Positions 10,500 through 19,114 of a stretch of 64,000 bases of DNA are shown in pieces. The notes below the pieces were generated by a model. The model saw only the letters and a list, made by a program, of their open reading frames with translations. It had not been told where the DNA came from and searched no databases. How positions within the stretch are numbered: the stretch's first letter is position 1; each line of letters opens with the position of its first letter. The position numbers and the translations under genes are program-made. This stretch comes from Streptomyces zagrosensis (GTDB lineage Bacteria; Actinomycetota; Actinomycetes; Streptomycetales; Streptomycetaceae): the NCBI RefSeq assembly GCF_014203645.1, contig NZ_JACHJL010000006.1, forward strand, positions 186,001 to 250,000. The letters run 5' to 3'.

Positions 10500-10569
10500 C
10501 GGGCCTGGCTCGGCTCACGGCTGCGGGCCGCTGACCGGGCGGGCCCGGCCCGTCGGGGAGGTGGGTCGA

Positions 10570-10611
10570 GCCCCGCGCCGGGTGGCGCATGTGCCGCACC
10601 GGGCGCGGGGC
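10570..10611. terminator. Bidirectional terminator between converging genes
   Basis: GCCCCGCGCC (10570-10579) pairs with GGCGCGGGGC (10602-10611), and the stem continues after a G-G bulge with GGTG/CACC. It lies exactly between the stop codons of two convergent genes (10499 and 10631) and can serve both. Confidence 0.7.
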
Positions 10612-10630
10612 CGTAGCGCCTGCTGGGGTG

Positions 10631-11293
10631 TCAGCGCGCCGGGTGGACCTCGGCGGGCAGTGTCGTCGCGGTGCCGGGCAGCTTCGGTAGCTTCGGCAGG
10701 CCCTTCAGGTCGGGGGCGGGTAGTTCGCCACTGAGGAGGACCACGGTGGCGACGTTGACCGCGCCGGTCAGCGTCTGCTGCGCCGCGGGCACGATCGTCC
10801 GGGGCGTGCCGGCCTTGACGGCCTTCACCAGCGTGCTCACCCGCGCCTTGAGGTCGATGATCGCCTGGTTCCGCAGCCGCTCGGCCACCGGAGGGCGGTT
10901 CGTCGCACCGGACTGCGCGACGCTCTGCTTCCCGGGCTTGGCGGGCTTAGCCGGGGTGGCGGGCTTGCCGGGAGTCGTCTGGCCCCGCAACAAGACTGCA
11001 AGCGCCTTGTCGATGGCCTTGGTGTGCTGGGTCAGCTGGGCAGGGGACGGCTTGTGGCCCTTGGCCTCCAGTACGTCGCGGACCAACTCGCTGACCGGAT
11101 TGAGCACGTTCCCCGTGCGGTTCAGGAGCTGTGACTGGGCGGCGGTCTTTGCCGGGCTGGGCTTTGGCGCGCTGACGGAGCGAGCGGGGGACTCGTCCTC
11201 GACCAGGGCGACGGCGGTGCCCGCGGAACCAAGCGCGAGGGCGGTGATCGCGGCTGATGAGACGAGAACGCCGGTCTTCCGGGAGATGCGCAT
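10631..11293 (-). CDS. Secreted protein with Ala/Lys/Pro-rich linker
   Basis: A 220-residue protein of unknown function. MRISRKTGVLVSSAAITALAL followed by GSAGTAVA is a typical Sec signal peptide with cleavage near residue 30. The mature part has helical segments (NPVSELVRDVLEAKGHKPSP and LKARVSTLVKAVKAG), a PGKPATPAKPAKPGK linker and a Pro/Lys-rich tail. No enzymatic motif is visible. The ATG at 11293 is chosen because the signal peptide begins there. Function cannot be inferred; an envelope-associated or extracellular role is likely. Confidence 0.8.
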   Translation of the reverse strand: MRISRKTGVLVSSAAITALALGSAGTAVALVEDESPARSVSAPKPSPAKTAAQSQLLNRTGNVLNPVSELVRDVLEAKGHKPSPAQLTQHTKAIDKALAVLLRGQTTPGKPATPAKPAKPGKQSVAQSGATNRPPVAERLRNQAIIDLKARVSTLVKAVKAGTPRTIVPAAQQTLTGAVNVATVVLLSGELPAPDLKGLPKLPKLPGTATTLPAEVHPAR

Positions 11294-11521
11294 GAGAAGG
11301 GTGTCCCTTCGTGTTGCTGGCAGATACCCCACCACCGTGTGAAGCGTGAGCACGGCGTGCAACTTGTCAACTACCGAGGGTGCCGTGTCGGTCGGCGCGT
11401 CAACCTCGACCCTGCCCCGCTCACCTGGGGATTCACCGTGGTGAGCGATGGCCCCGGGAGCGGGCCCGGGTGCAGCCGTTAGGGTGCGTAGCCAGGTTGG
11501 ACGAGACGGCGGTTGGACGAG

Positions 11522-12313
11522 ATGAGCATCCCTGAGCGGCACGAAACCTCCCCGGCTGCTGGCGGGTTTCCATGCAATGAACTGGAAGAGGTTTTGGCCG
11601 CCTCGCTCGCGCTTGGCCCGGACGGCCAGTGGAACGCGGGAGCGGGCGCACGCATCGTCGAGGTACTGGGGCGCAGCTCGCTATGGGTGCCCTTGCCCAA
11701 GGGCGGCGGCCCGGAAAGCCGCGACCTGGATCTGCCCGCCATCGAGTGGGACGGCGCGGCCTTCGTGCCGGTCTTCAGCTCCGCTGAGCAGTTCGCGTCG
11801 GCCACCGGCGGGCGACTGTCCTTCGCCATCGCCCCCGCCGTGGAGTTCGCGCGCGGGCTGCCGCCCCAGGTCGGCATCGCCGTCAATCCGGGCGGCACGG
11901 TCGGCGTCCCGCTGCCGCCGCCCGCCGTCGCCGAGCTGTGCCGCGTCGGCCGTGCCCCCCTGGACGGAGCCGCGTCCGGTGGCCGGGTGCTGCTCTACGA
12001 GCCGGACTGGCAGGACGAACCGGTGGACTTCCTGGCAGCCGCCGGCCTCGAATTCACCGCGACCCCGGGCCTACGGACCGCGCGCCGAGTCCTGGCCAGC
12101 GTCGAGGGCGGCGCCCCGCAGCTGTTCGTCGGGGTCGAGCTGGACCGCCCCGACCCCCAGGCGCGCGCCATGGTGCTCGATGCCCTGGGGCGGGCACTTG
12201 GCGCCGTCCCGGTGGCCTGGCCGGTGCAGCTCGTGCTCTTGGACATCGCCGATGACCCGGTGGCCGACTGGATGCTGGGCCGGGTGCGGCCATTCTTCGA
12301 CCGGGACGTATGA
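11522..12313 (+). CDS. SseB-family protein (enhanced serine sensitivity)
   Basis: A protein of about 263 residues. An N-terminal SseB domain (NELEEVLAASLALGPDGQWN, then SSLWVPLP, GAAFVPVFSSAEQF) is followed by an SseB C-terminal domain (PQLFVGVELD through DDPVADWMLGRVRPFFDRDV). SseB in E. coli was described as increasing serine sensitivity; its biochemical role is unknown. The start is uncertain between a TTG at 11513 and the ATG at 11522. A second SseB paralogue follows about 100 bp downstream, and both lie a few genes from glyA/sdaA, so a link to serine stress is plausible but inferred. Confidence 0.85.
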   Translation: MSIPERHETSPAAGGFPCNELEEVLAASLALGPDGQWNAGAGARIVEVLGRSSLWVPLPKGGGPESRDLDLPAIEWDGAAFVPVFSSAEQFASATGGRLSFAIAPAVEFARGLPPQVGIAVNPGGTVGVPLPPPAVAELCRVGRAPLDGAASGGRVLLYEPDWQDEPVDFLAAAGLEFTATPGLRTARRVLASVEGGAPQLFVGVELDRPDPQARAMVLDALGRALGAVPVAWPVQLVLLDIADDPVADWMLGRVRPFFDRDV

Positions 12314-12419
12314 CGCCTTCCGGGAGCTGTCGATGGGGACTCGTAAGCTGGTTGGATGACCGGACGGGTGCGTGAAGGGCGCTGTCCGGTCAGCCAGCCG
12401 ACAGAAGGGGCGTAACCAG

Positions 12420-13259
12420 GTGAGCGCGGGCGCGGACAGGGGGGTGCGCAGCGACTCGTATCTCGGCGGTGGCGGGCGACGCGAGGCAGGCGCACCAGCC
12501 GGGCCGGTCGAGGATGCGCTGCGGCAGGTCGCCCCGGGACGCTTCGACGCGTATGAACGCCTGCTCCAGGCCCTCGCCGAAGGCCAGGTTTGGATGCTGC
12601 TGTGGCACGGCCACCCGGGTTCGCCCGACGCCCAGTACGGCAACATGGACATTGACGGGCTCGGCTACGCCCCGTGTGTGACCTCCGCGCAAGAGCTCGC
12701 CGCCAGCGGCTGGAACCGCACGCACGAGGTGGTCCCCGGGCGGCGGGTCGCCGCCGCGCTCTTCTCCGACCGTTACGGGCTGTGGCTCAATCCGCACGCC
12801 CCGGGCGGCGGCGTCGGCATCCCCTGGCTCGATCTGCGGCGCATCGCGGGCGGGCTCGACCGGCTGCCCGCCGGGCCGCTTCGGGTGAGCGAACCCACCG
12901 TGGAGATCCACCAGTTCTACGCCCTACTCGGGCAGAACGCACACCGCACGCCCGCCGTACGCTCGTTGCGCCGCGCCTGGGTGCAGCCCGCGCTGGGCAG
13001 CCCGTATCTGGCCATCGGCCTGGATCTGTACGACACGCGTCAAGCCGCCGTGGAATCCGTACGGTTGATGATGCGCCAGTCGATCGGCGCGGTGCCCGAT
13101 GGGCTGCCCGTTTCCACGGTCGCGATGGCCGATGCGTACGACCCGGTGGCGATGTGGATGCGGGCCAACAGCCGCCCGTTCTTCGACCGCGATCTCTACG
13201 GGGCCGCGCCCGCACCCACCGCGGGGTACGGCTACCCACCGCAACCTCAGTCCTACTGA
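12420..13259 (+). CDS. SseB C-terminal-domain paralogue
   Basis: A 279-residue paralogue of the preceding gene. The N-terminal half is SseB-like (VEDALRQVAPGRFDAYERLL, VWMLLWHGHPGSPDAQYG). The C-terminal half repeats the same domain as its neighbour and ends YDPVAMWMRANSRPFFDRDL, closely parallel to the neighbour's end. A Gly/Tyr/Pro tail follows. The GTG at 12420 is chosen for the AAGGGG ribosome-binding site about 10 nt upstream. It probably arose by tandem duplication and is co-transcribed with the first copy. Confidence 0.85.
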   Translation: MSAGADRGVRSDSYLGGGGRREAGAPAGPVEDALRQVAPGRFDAYERLLQALAEGQVWMLLWHGHPGSPDAQYGNMDIDGLGYAPCVTSAQELAASGWNRTHEVVPGRRVAAALFSDRYGLWLNPHAPGGGVGIPWLDLRRIAGGLDRLPAGPLRVSEPTVEIHQFYALLGQNAHRTPAVRSLRRAWVQPALGSPYLAIGLDLYDTRQAAVESVRLMMRQSIGAVPDGLPVSTVAMADAYDPVAMWMRANSRPFFDRDLYGAAPAPTAGYGYPPQPQSY

Positions 13260-13937
13260 CCGTGCTGCGTCCCCGCGCTGCTGGTCGTCGGTGATGGTCC
13301 CCGACGCTGGCGCGTGGGCGCGGTGTTGACGCCCTACCCGGACCCGCCGCGCGCTGCCGCTTTCGTCATGGAACGCGCCATGGTGACGCATGCCCGCCAC
13401 CATCGCGCCACGCCCTCGACCGTGCCTCTCGGGAAGCTCTCCTTCCGGTCGCCGCGACGCCCGTTCCTGACCGTAAGCGCCTGATCCCACGGTTCCGTCT
13501 GGTCGTTGTCACCCCGTTTATCCGCCATGACTGTTCGGATAGCGGAACCTTGCTGGCCACATCACAGTTGCGCATCCATTACCGGTGAGGTCTGGCGGGT
13601 GATCGCAGCAGCGTTGAAGACTCCCGCTCCAAGGGGCGTGTGCCGCGTCACACACCCCGAACGGGTGAAGCGTGCCGAGTGAACTTCCCAGTTCGTCCGC
13701 ACTCATGCGCAGAGCTCGTGCCAGCGTTCTCGCACGACGCCTCTGCACGGTCGCGAGGACGGCTCTCGCACCACGGCTTTCGCACCACCGTCGGTACTCG
13801 CACACCAAGATCAACCTTTGTGCACCAGCTCGGCAGTTTTGTACCAACTGACGTGAACGCAGCAACTGATGTGAACCAGGCCGCTCCAGCGGCGGGCGTG
13901 GGCCGGTCACCACCGGCCGAGAGGGGTCTCCACCACG
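13260..13937. other. Long upstream region of the peptide transporter operon
   Basis: No convincing gene in 678 bp; the few open frames lack codon bias and ribosome-binding sites. It contains four copies of YTCGCAC starting at 13729, 13765, 13779 and 13797, the last three spaced 14-18 bp apart, and a 7-bp hairpin at 13901-13918 just before the ribosome-binding site. It is the likely regulatory region for the operon. Confidence 0.6.
13901..13918 (+). promoter_or_regulatory. Small hairpin in front of the permease ribosome-binding site
   Basis: GGCCGGT (13901-13907) pairs with ACCGGCC (13912-13918) around a 4-nt loop, and the GAGAGGGG ribosome-binding site follows immediately. It could stabilise the 5' end of the message or modulate initiation. 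Confidence 0.4.
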
Positions 13938-14945
13938 ATGACGGCACCACTGCACGACACGAGCGCGGCCGAGACCGCGGCTGTCGATGTCGCGGCTGAC
14001 GCCCCGGCCAAGGAGATCTCGGGCCGTTCGCCCGCCCAAATCGCATGGGTGCGGCTCAAGCGGGACAAGATCGCGCTGGCTGGTGGCTGCGTCGTCCTGT
14101 TCCTGGTCCTGGTCGCGATCTTCGCCCCGCTGATCGTTGACTGGTTCGGCCACCCACCCAACGAGTTCCACGACGATGAGGGCACCGTCGATTCCCTGCT
14201 CGGCGGCCAGCCGGTCGGCGACTGGGGCGGCATGAGCAAGGACTTCCTGTTCGGAGTCGAGCCCGTCAACGGCCGCGACACCTTCAGCCGCGTGGTCTAC
14301 GGCACCCGCATCTCGCTGATCGTGGCCTTCCTCGCAGCCATCTTCGCGGTGCTGCTCGGCACCATCTTCGGCGTCATCGCCGGCTACTTCGGCGGCATCG
14401 TTGACACGGTCATCAGCCGCACCATGGACCTGCTGCTCGCCTTCCCGCAGTTGCTGTTCATCCTGTCGCTGGTCTCGGTGGTGCCCGCCGAGATGTGGGG
14501 ACTGAGCGGTTCCGGGGTGCGCATCGGCGTGCTGATCGTGGTGATCGGGTTCTTCGGCTGGCCCTACGTCGGCCGCATCGTGCGCGGCCAGACCCTGTCA
14601 CTGCGTGAGCGTGAGTACGTGGAGGCGGCACAGAGCCTGGGCGCCGGCCGCCGCTACATCCTGTTCAAGGAACTGCTGCCCAACTTGGTCGCGCCGATCA
14701 CGGTCTACATGACGCTGATGATCCCGACCAACATCCTCACCGAGGCCGCCCTGAGCTTCCTGGGCGCAGGCGTCACGCCGCCCACCGCCTCCTGGGGACA
14801 GATGCTGTCAACGGCGGTGCGTACGTACGAGATCGCGCCCATGTTCATGATCTTCCCCGGCCTAGCCATCTTCGTGACGGTGTTGGCCTTCAATCTCTTC
14901 GGCGACGGCGTCAGGGACGCCCTCGATCCCAAGGGGAGCCGTTGA
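13938..14945 (+). CDS. Oligopeptide ABC transporter permease (DppC/OppC-like)
   Basis: A 335-residue inner-membrane permease. It has a cytoplasmic N-terminus and a first membrane helix (IALAGGCVVLFLVLVAIFAP), a soluble loop (about residues 70-110) typical of OppC, then five further helices. The EAA coupling loop is EREYVEAAQSLGAGRRYILF (about residues 225-245) and contacts the ATPases. It ends GDGVRDALDPKGSR, the usual C-terminus of this subunit. It is the first gene of a five-gene operon in the order C-A-B-D-F. The substrate is probably peptides; the operon is not the same as bldK as far as I can tell. Confidence 0.93.
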   Translation: MTAPLHDTSAAETAAVDVAADAPAKEISGRSPAQIAWVRLKRDKIALAGGCVVLFLVLVAIFAPLIVDWFGHPPNEFHDDEGTVDSLLGGQPVGDWGGMSKDFLFGVEPVNGRDTFSRVVYGTRISLIVAFLAAIFAVLLGTIFGVIAGYFGGIVDTVISRTMDLLLAFPQLLFILSLVSVVPAEMWGLSGSGVRIGVLIVVIGFFGWPYVGRIVRGQTLSLREREYVEAAQSLGAGRRYILFKELLPNLVAPITVYMTLMIPTNILTEAALSFLGAGVTPPTASWGQMLSTAVRTYEIAPMFMIFPGLAIFVTVLAFNLFGDGVRDALDPKGSR

Positions 14946-15027
14946 TTCCATCGCTCCACCGGCAGTTCCACGACGCCACGCAAAGAGCCACACAAAGAAA
15001 CGTCACCACCACGGAGGTTGCGAGATC

Positions 15028-16800
15028 GTGACAACCCATCGCACATCGAAGCGCAGACTGGCCATCGGGTCGGCCGTCGCCGTCGCGGCTCTGCTGACCA
15101 CCGCTGGCTGCGGTGGCGGCGACGACAAAGAAAAAAAGGGCAGCGGCCCCGGCTACAACGCCGCGGTCGGCAAGATCGCCAACCCGTCCGAGAAGAAGGG
15201 CGGCACGCTCAAGTTCATCGGCACGCAGGACGCCGACTCCTGGGACCCGCAGCGCGGCTACTACGGCTTCGTGTGGGACTACGCCCGGTTCTACACACGC
15301 CAGTTGATCACTTACAAACCCGCCCCCGGCGAAGGCAGCCAGGAGCTCGTGCCGGACATGGCCACCGCGACGGCCAAGATCAGCGAGGGCGGCAAGCGGT
15401 ACGAGTACACGCTGCGTGACGGCCTGAAGTGGCAGGACGGCAAGCCGATCACGTCGAAGGACATCAAGTACGGCATTGAGCGGATCTGGGCCCAGGACGT
15501 GCTGTCCGGCGGCCCGATCTACCTCAAGGAGGTGCTCGACCCCAAGGGCGAGTACAAGGGCCCGTACAAGGACAAGGACCCGGAGAAGCTGGGTCTGAAG
15601 GCCATCGAGACCCCGAACGACAAGACCATCGTCTTCAAGTTGCCCAAGCCCAACGGTGACTTCGAGCAGATGCTGGCGATGCCGGCCGCCTCCCCGGTCC
15701 CCAAGGACAAGGACACCGGGTCGCGCTACGGTCAGAAGCCGTTCTCGTCGGGCCCGTACCAGTGGGTCTCCTACGAGAGCAACAAGTCGATGGTCCTGAC
15801 CCGCAACCCCCACTGGAAGAAGTCCTCGGACCCCGTCCGCAAGGCGCTGCCGGACAAGGTCACGCTGACCCTCATCACCAACTCCGATGAGATGGACAAG
15901 CGCCTGATCAAGGGCAACTACGACGTGGACCTCAACGCGACAGGCGTCGGCCAGGCGGGCCGCGTGGAGGCGCTGCGTAAGCACAAGGGCAACATCGACA
16001 ACCCGCTCACCGGGTTCATCCGGTACGCGGTCTTCCCGCAGACCGTGGAGCCGTTCAACAACATCGAGTGCCGTAAGGCGGTCATCTACGGCGCGGACAA
16101 GAAGTCGCTCCAGACCGCGCGCGGTGGCCCGCAGGGCGGTGGCGACATCGCCACCAACATGCTGCCGCCGGTCGTCAAGGGCTCCGACCCCAAGTACGAC
16201 CCGTACGGTGCCCTGGAGAACAACGGCGGCCCGGACACCGCCAAGGCCAAGGAAGCGCTGAAGAAGTGCGGTAAGCCCAACGGCTTCGAGACCACCATCG
16301 CGGTGCGCAACAACAAGCCCGTCGAGGTGGCCACCGCCGAGTCGCTCCAGGCATCGCTGTCGAAGATCGGCATCAAGGCCAACATCGCGCCGTACGACGG
16401 CTCGCAGACGCCGGGCATCATCGGTAACCCGAAGGTGGTCAAGAGCAAGAACTACGGGATCATCATCATGGGCTGGGGCCCTGACTTCCCGACCGGCCAG
16501 GGCTTCTCGATGCCGCTGGTCCACAGCAAGTACATCCTGAACAACGGCAACAACAACTACAGCATGCTCAACGACCCCAAGATCGACGCCAAGTTCACCG
16601 AGGCCGAGGCCGAGCTGGACGAGAACAAGGCCGCCGAGATCTACACCGAGATGAACAAGATGGTCTCGGAGAAGGCCGTGTACCTGCCGTTCGTGTTCGA
16701 GAAGAACATCATCTGGCGCAGCAGCAGGCTCACCAACGTCTACACGGCCCACGCGTACAACGGCCGTTACGACTACTCGGCGCTGGGCGTCGTCAAGTGA
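15028..16800 (+). CDS. Peptide-binding lipoprotein of ABC transporter (DppA/OppA-like)
   Basis: A 590-residue extracytoplasmic substrate-binding lipoprotein. The signal peptide ends in lipobox LTTAGC with the lipidated cysteine at residue 28, followed by a GGGDDKEKKG tether. The mature SBP_bac_5 fold includes GGTLKFIGTQDADSWDPQRG, the YTLRDGLKWQDGKPITSKDI segment characteristic of the family, and FVFEKNIIWRSSRLTNV near the end. Starts at GTG with GGAGGTTGCGAGATC upstream. A strong hairpin follows the stop and probably gives this subunit higher mRNA abundance than the downstream permease and ATPases. Confidence 0.94.
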   Translation: MTTHRTSKRRLAIGSAVAVAALLTTAGCGGGDDKEKKGSGPGYNAAVGKIANPSEKKGGTLKFIGTQDADSWDPQRGYYGFVWDYARFYTRQLITYKPAPGEGSQELVPDMATATAKISEGGKRYEYTLRDGLKWQDGKPITSKDIKYGIERIWAQDVLSGGPIYLKEVLDPKGEYKGPYKDKDPEKLGLKAIETPNDKTIVFKLPKPNGDFEQMLAMPAASPVPKDKDTGSRYGQKPFSSGPYQWVSYESNKSMVLTRNPHWKKSSDPVRKALPDKVTLTLITNSDEMDKRLIKGNYDVDLNATGVGQAGRVEALRKHKGNIDNPLTGFIRYAVFPQTVEPFNNIECRKAVIYGADKKSLQTARGGPQGGGDIATNMLPPVVKGSDPKYDPYGALENNGGPDTAKAKEALKKCGKPNGFETTIAVRNNKPVEVATAESLQASLSKIGIKANIAPYDGSQTPGIIGNPKVVKSKNYGIIIMGWGPDFPTGQGFSMPLVHSKYILNNGNNNYSMLNDPKIDAKFTEAEAELDENKAAEIYTEMNKMVSEKAVYLPFVFEKNIIWRSSRLTNVYTAHAYNGRYDYSALGVVK

Positions 16801-16892
16801 TCGCCACCACCCGCATCCGCAGGTCTGGCGCCAGGCCACCCGCATCCCGGCGCACCCGCCGCTAGGCACGAAGGGCAGGTGATGGCCGCGTT

Positions 16893-16939
16893 CCGCGGCG
16901 GGGAACTACCGGATCACCTCCGGTAGTTCCCCGCCGCGG
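16893..16939 (+). promoter_or_regulatory. Perfect 21-bp hairpin inside the transporter operon
   Basis: Positions 16893-16913 and 16919-16939 are perfect inverted copies (21 bp) around the loop TCACC; the arms begin CCGCGG and contain GGGGAACTACC. It lies between the binding-protein stop (16800) and the next permease start (16954), with no T-tract. It is most likely a partial terminator or RNA-stabilising stem that makes the binding protein more abundant, as in other binding-protein operons. Confidence 0.85.
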
Positions 16940-16953
16940 CCGGGCCGAGAGCA

Positions 16954-17952
16954 GTGCTCGCATACCTCATCCGGCGGCTATTCGCCGTCGTCCTGACACT
17001 GATGGTCGTCATCTTGGTGACCTTCGGCATCTTCTTCATCATCCCGAAGTGGACCGGCGTCGATCCGGCGACGATGTACGTCGGCAAGCAGGCGGACGCA
17101 CAGGCCATCGAGGCCATTCGCCAAAAGCTCGGGCTCGACGACCCGATCATCGTCCAGTTCTGGGAGTTCCTGCGTGGCTTGTTCGTCGGCCGCGACTACA
17201 CCAGCGGTGCCGACACCGTGCACTGCTCCGCTCCCTGCTTCGGCTACTCCTTCCGGAACGAGCAGCCCATCTGGCCGGTCCTGACCGACCGGCTGCCGGT
17301 CACCTTCGGCCTCGCCGGCGGCGCGGCCATCTTGTGGGTGTTCGGCGGCGTGGCCACCGGCATCGTCTCCGCGCTCAAGCGGGGCACGTTGTGGGACCGC
17401 TCGGCCATGACCGTCGCCCTCGCGGGCGTCTCGCTCCCCATCTACTTCACCGGCGTCGTCTCGCTGGCGATCTTCTCCTACCAACTCGACTGGGTGAGCA
17501 ACGAGTACACCGAGTTCGGCGTCAATCCCGGCGACTGGTTCAGCGGGATGATCCTGCCCTGGGTCACGCTCGCCTTCCTGTACGCGGCGATGTACGCCCG
17601 ACTCACCCGGGCCACCATGCTCGAAGTGCTCGGCGAGGATTACATCCGTACCGCTCGCGCCAAGGGGCTGCGTGAACCGGTCGTCATCGGCAAGCACGCG
17701 ATGCGCTCGACGATGACCCCGGTCCTGACCATCCTGGGCATGGACCTGGGCGCCCTGATCGGCGGCGCGATCCTTACCGAGACCACGTTCAGCCTGCCCG
17801 GCCTCGGCCAGGCGGCGGTGCGAGCGATCAGCGAACGCGACCTGCCACTCGTCCTGGGAGTCACGCTGCTCACGGCGGGCGCCGTCGTCATCGCCAACCT
17901 CATCGTGGACCTCTTGTACGCCGTGATCGACCCCCGAGTGAGGCTCTCATGA
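16954..17952 (+). CDS. Oligopeptide ABC transporter permease (DppB/OppB-like)
   Basis: A 332-residue permease with an N-terminal helix (LIRRLFAVVLTLMVVILVTF), a large periplasmic loop (about residues 30-105) and five C-terminal helices. The EAA loop is EDYIRTARAKGLREPVVIGK, which docks on the ATPase. It ends [13 protein letters not shown], the conserved DP(R/K)xR tail of DppB. The loop contains CSAPCFGYSF, a cysteine pair that could form a disulfide outside the membrane. Starts at GTG 14 bp after the perfect hairpin; its stop overlaps the ATG of the next gene (ATGA). Confidence 0.93.
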   Translation: MLAYLIRRLFAVVLTLMVVILVTFGIFFIIPKWTGVDPATMYVGKQADAQAIEAIRQKLGLDDPIIVQFWEFLRGLFVGRDYTSGADTVHCSAPCFGYSFRNEQPIWPVLTDRLPVTFGLAGGAAILWVFGGVATGIVSALKRGTLWDRSAMTVALAGVSLPIYFTGVVSLAIFSYQLDWVSNEYTEFGVNPGDWFSGMILPWVTLAFLYAAMYARLTRATMLEVLGEDYIRTARAKGLREPVVIGKHAMRSTMTPVLTILGMDLGALIGGAILTETTFSLPGLGQAAVRAISERDLPLVLGVTLLTAGAVVIANLIVDLLYAVIDPRVRLS

Positions 17953-19103
17953 CGACGGATTCCACCCCGGGACCCGTGCCCGGCCCCACGGTCGGCAAGA
18001 CCAGCGGCACACCAGCGGGCAAGACCAGCGCGGTGGGTGAGCCGGTACGGCCCGGCGCCCCCGACTCGAACGTCTTCCTCGACGTGCGGGACCTCAAAAT
18101 TCACTTCCCGACCGACGATGGCCTGGTCAAGTCCGTGGACGGGCTCTCGTTCCAGTTGGAGCGCGGCAAGACGCTGGGCATCGTCGGCGAGTCGGGCTCG
18201 GGCAAGTCGGTCACCTCGCTGGGCATCATGGGGCTGCACACCGTCGGCCAGTACGGCCGGGGCAAGGCGCAGATCTCCGGCGAGATCTGGTTCGACGGCA
18301 AGGAACTGCTGAGCGCCCAGCCGGACGACGTGCGGCGGCTGCGGGGCCGCGAGATGTCGATGATCTTCCAGGACCCGCTGTCCGCGATGCACCCCTACTT
18401 CACGGTCGGCGCGCAGATCGTCGAGGCGTACCGGGTGCATCACACCGTGGACAAGAAGGCGGCCAAGCGGCGCGCGATCGAACTGCTCGACCGAGTCGGC
18501 ATCCCGCAGCCGGACCGTAGGGCGGACGACTATCCGCACCAGTTCTCCGGCGGCATGCGGCAGCGCGCGATGATCGCCATGGCGCTGGCGAACAACCCAG
18601 AGCTGCTGATCGCCGACGAGCCGACCACCGCCCTTGACGTCACCGTGCAGGCGCAGATCCTCGACCTGATCCGGGATCTGCAAAAGGAATTCGGCTCGGC
18701 CGTCATCATCATCACCCATGACCTGGGCGTCGTCGCCGAGCTTGCCGACGACATCCTGGTCATGTACGGCGGCCGATGCATCGAGCGCGGACCGGCCGAG
18801 AAGGTCTTCTACGAGCCCCAGCACCCCTACACCTGGGGCCTGTTGGGCTCCATGCCGCGCATCGACCGCGATCAAACGGCGCGGCTGATTCCCGTCAAGG
18901 GCTCCCCGCCCAGCCTCATCAACGTGCCGAACGGCTGCGCCTTCAACCCTCGCTGTCCGTACGCGGACATACCCGAGGACAACCGCACCCGCACCGAACG
19001 GCCTGAATTGAGGGAGGTCGGCAGCCACCACTTCTCCGCGTGCCACATGACGCAGGAGGAGCGGACGCGGATCTGGACCGAAGAGATTGCGCCCAAGCTA
19101 TGA
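17949..19103 (+). CDS. Peptide ABC transporter ATP-binding protein (DppD/OppD-like)
   Basis: A 384-residue ATPase. After a 35-residue Thr/Pro/Gly-rich N-terminal extension come Walker A GESGSGKS (about residue 77), the Q-loop [12 protein letters not shown], signature [15 protein letters not shown], Walker [13 protein letters not shown] and the H-loop ITHD. The C-terminal oligopeptide domain has the cysteine cluster [10 protein letters not shown]...FSACH that binds an iron-sulfur cluster in OppD proteins. Starts in an ATGA overlap with the upstream permease and is followed 11 nt later by the partner ATPase. Confidence 0.95.
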   Translation: MTTDSTPGPVPGPTVGKTSGTPAGKTSAVGEPVRPGAPDSNVFLDVRDLKIHFPTDDGLVKSVDGLSFQLERGKTLGIVGESGSGKSVTSLGIMGLHTVGQYGRGKAQISGEIWFDGKELLSAQPDDVRRLRGREMSMIFQDPLSAMHPYFTVGAQIVEAYRVHHTVDKKAAKRRAIELLDRVGIPQPDRRADDYPHQFSGGMRQRAMIAMALANNPELLIADEPTTALDVTVQAQILDLIRDLQKEFGSAVIIITHDLGVVAELADDILVMYGGRCIERGPAEKVFYEPQHPYTWGLLGSMPRIDRDQTARLIPVKGSPPSLINVPNGCAFNPRCPYADIPEDNRTRTERPELREVGSHHFSACHMTQEERTRIWTEEIAPKL

Positions 19104-19114
19104 AGGACCAAGCT

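Noticed and set aside
7844..10534. 896-codon plus-strand open frame across gcvT and the riboswitch
   Set aside because: It is antisense to gcvT and the glycine riboswitch, then out of frame with the P-loop gene. The composition is typical of a shadow frame.
13334..13528. 64-codon minus-strand frame MADKRGDNDQTEPW...
   Set aside because: It lies in the transporter upstream region, without codon bias or ribosome-binding site, and resembles nothing I know.
14911..16869. 652-codon open frame antisense to the peptide-binding protein
   Set aside because: It is a GC-bias shadow of a strongly supported gene, with Val/Leu/Arg/Gly-only composition and no motif.
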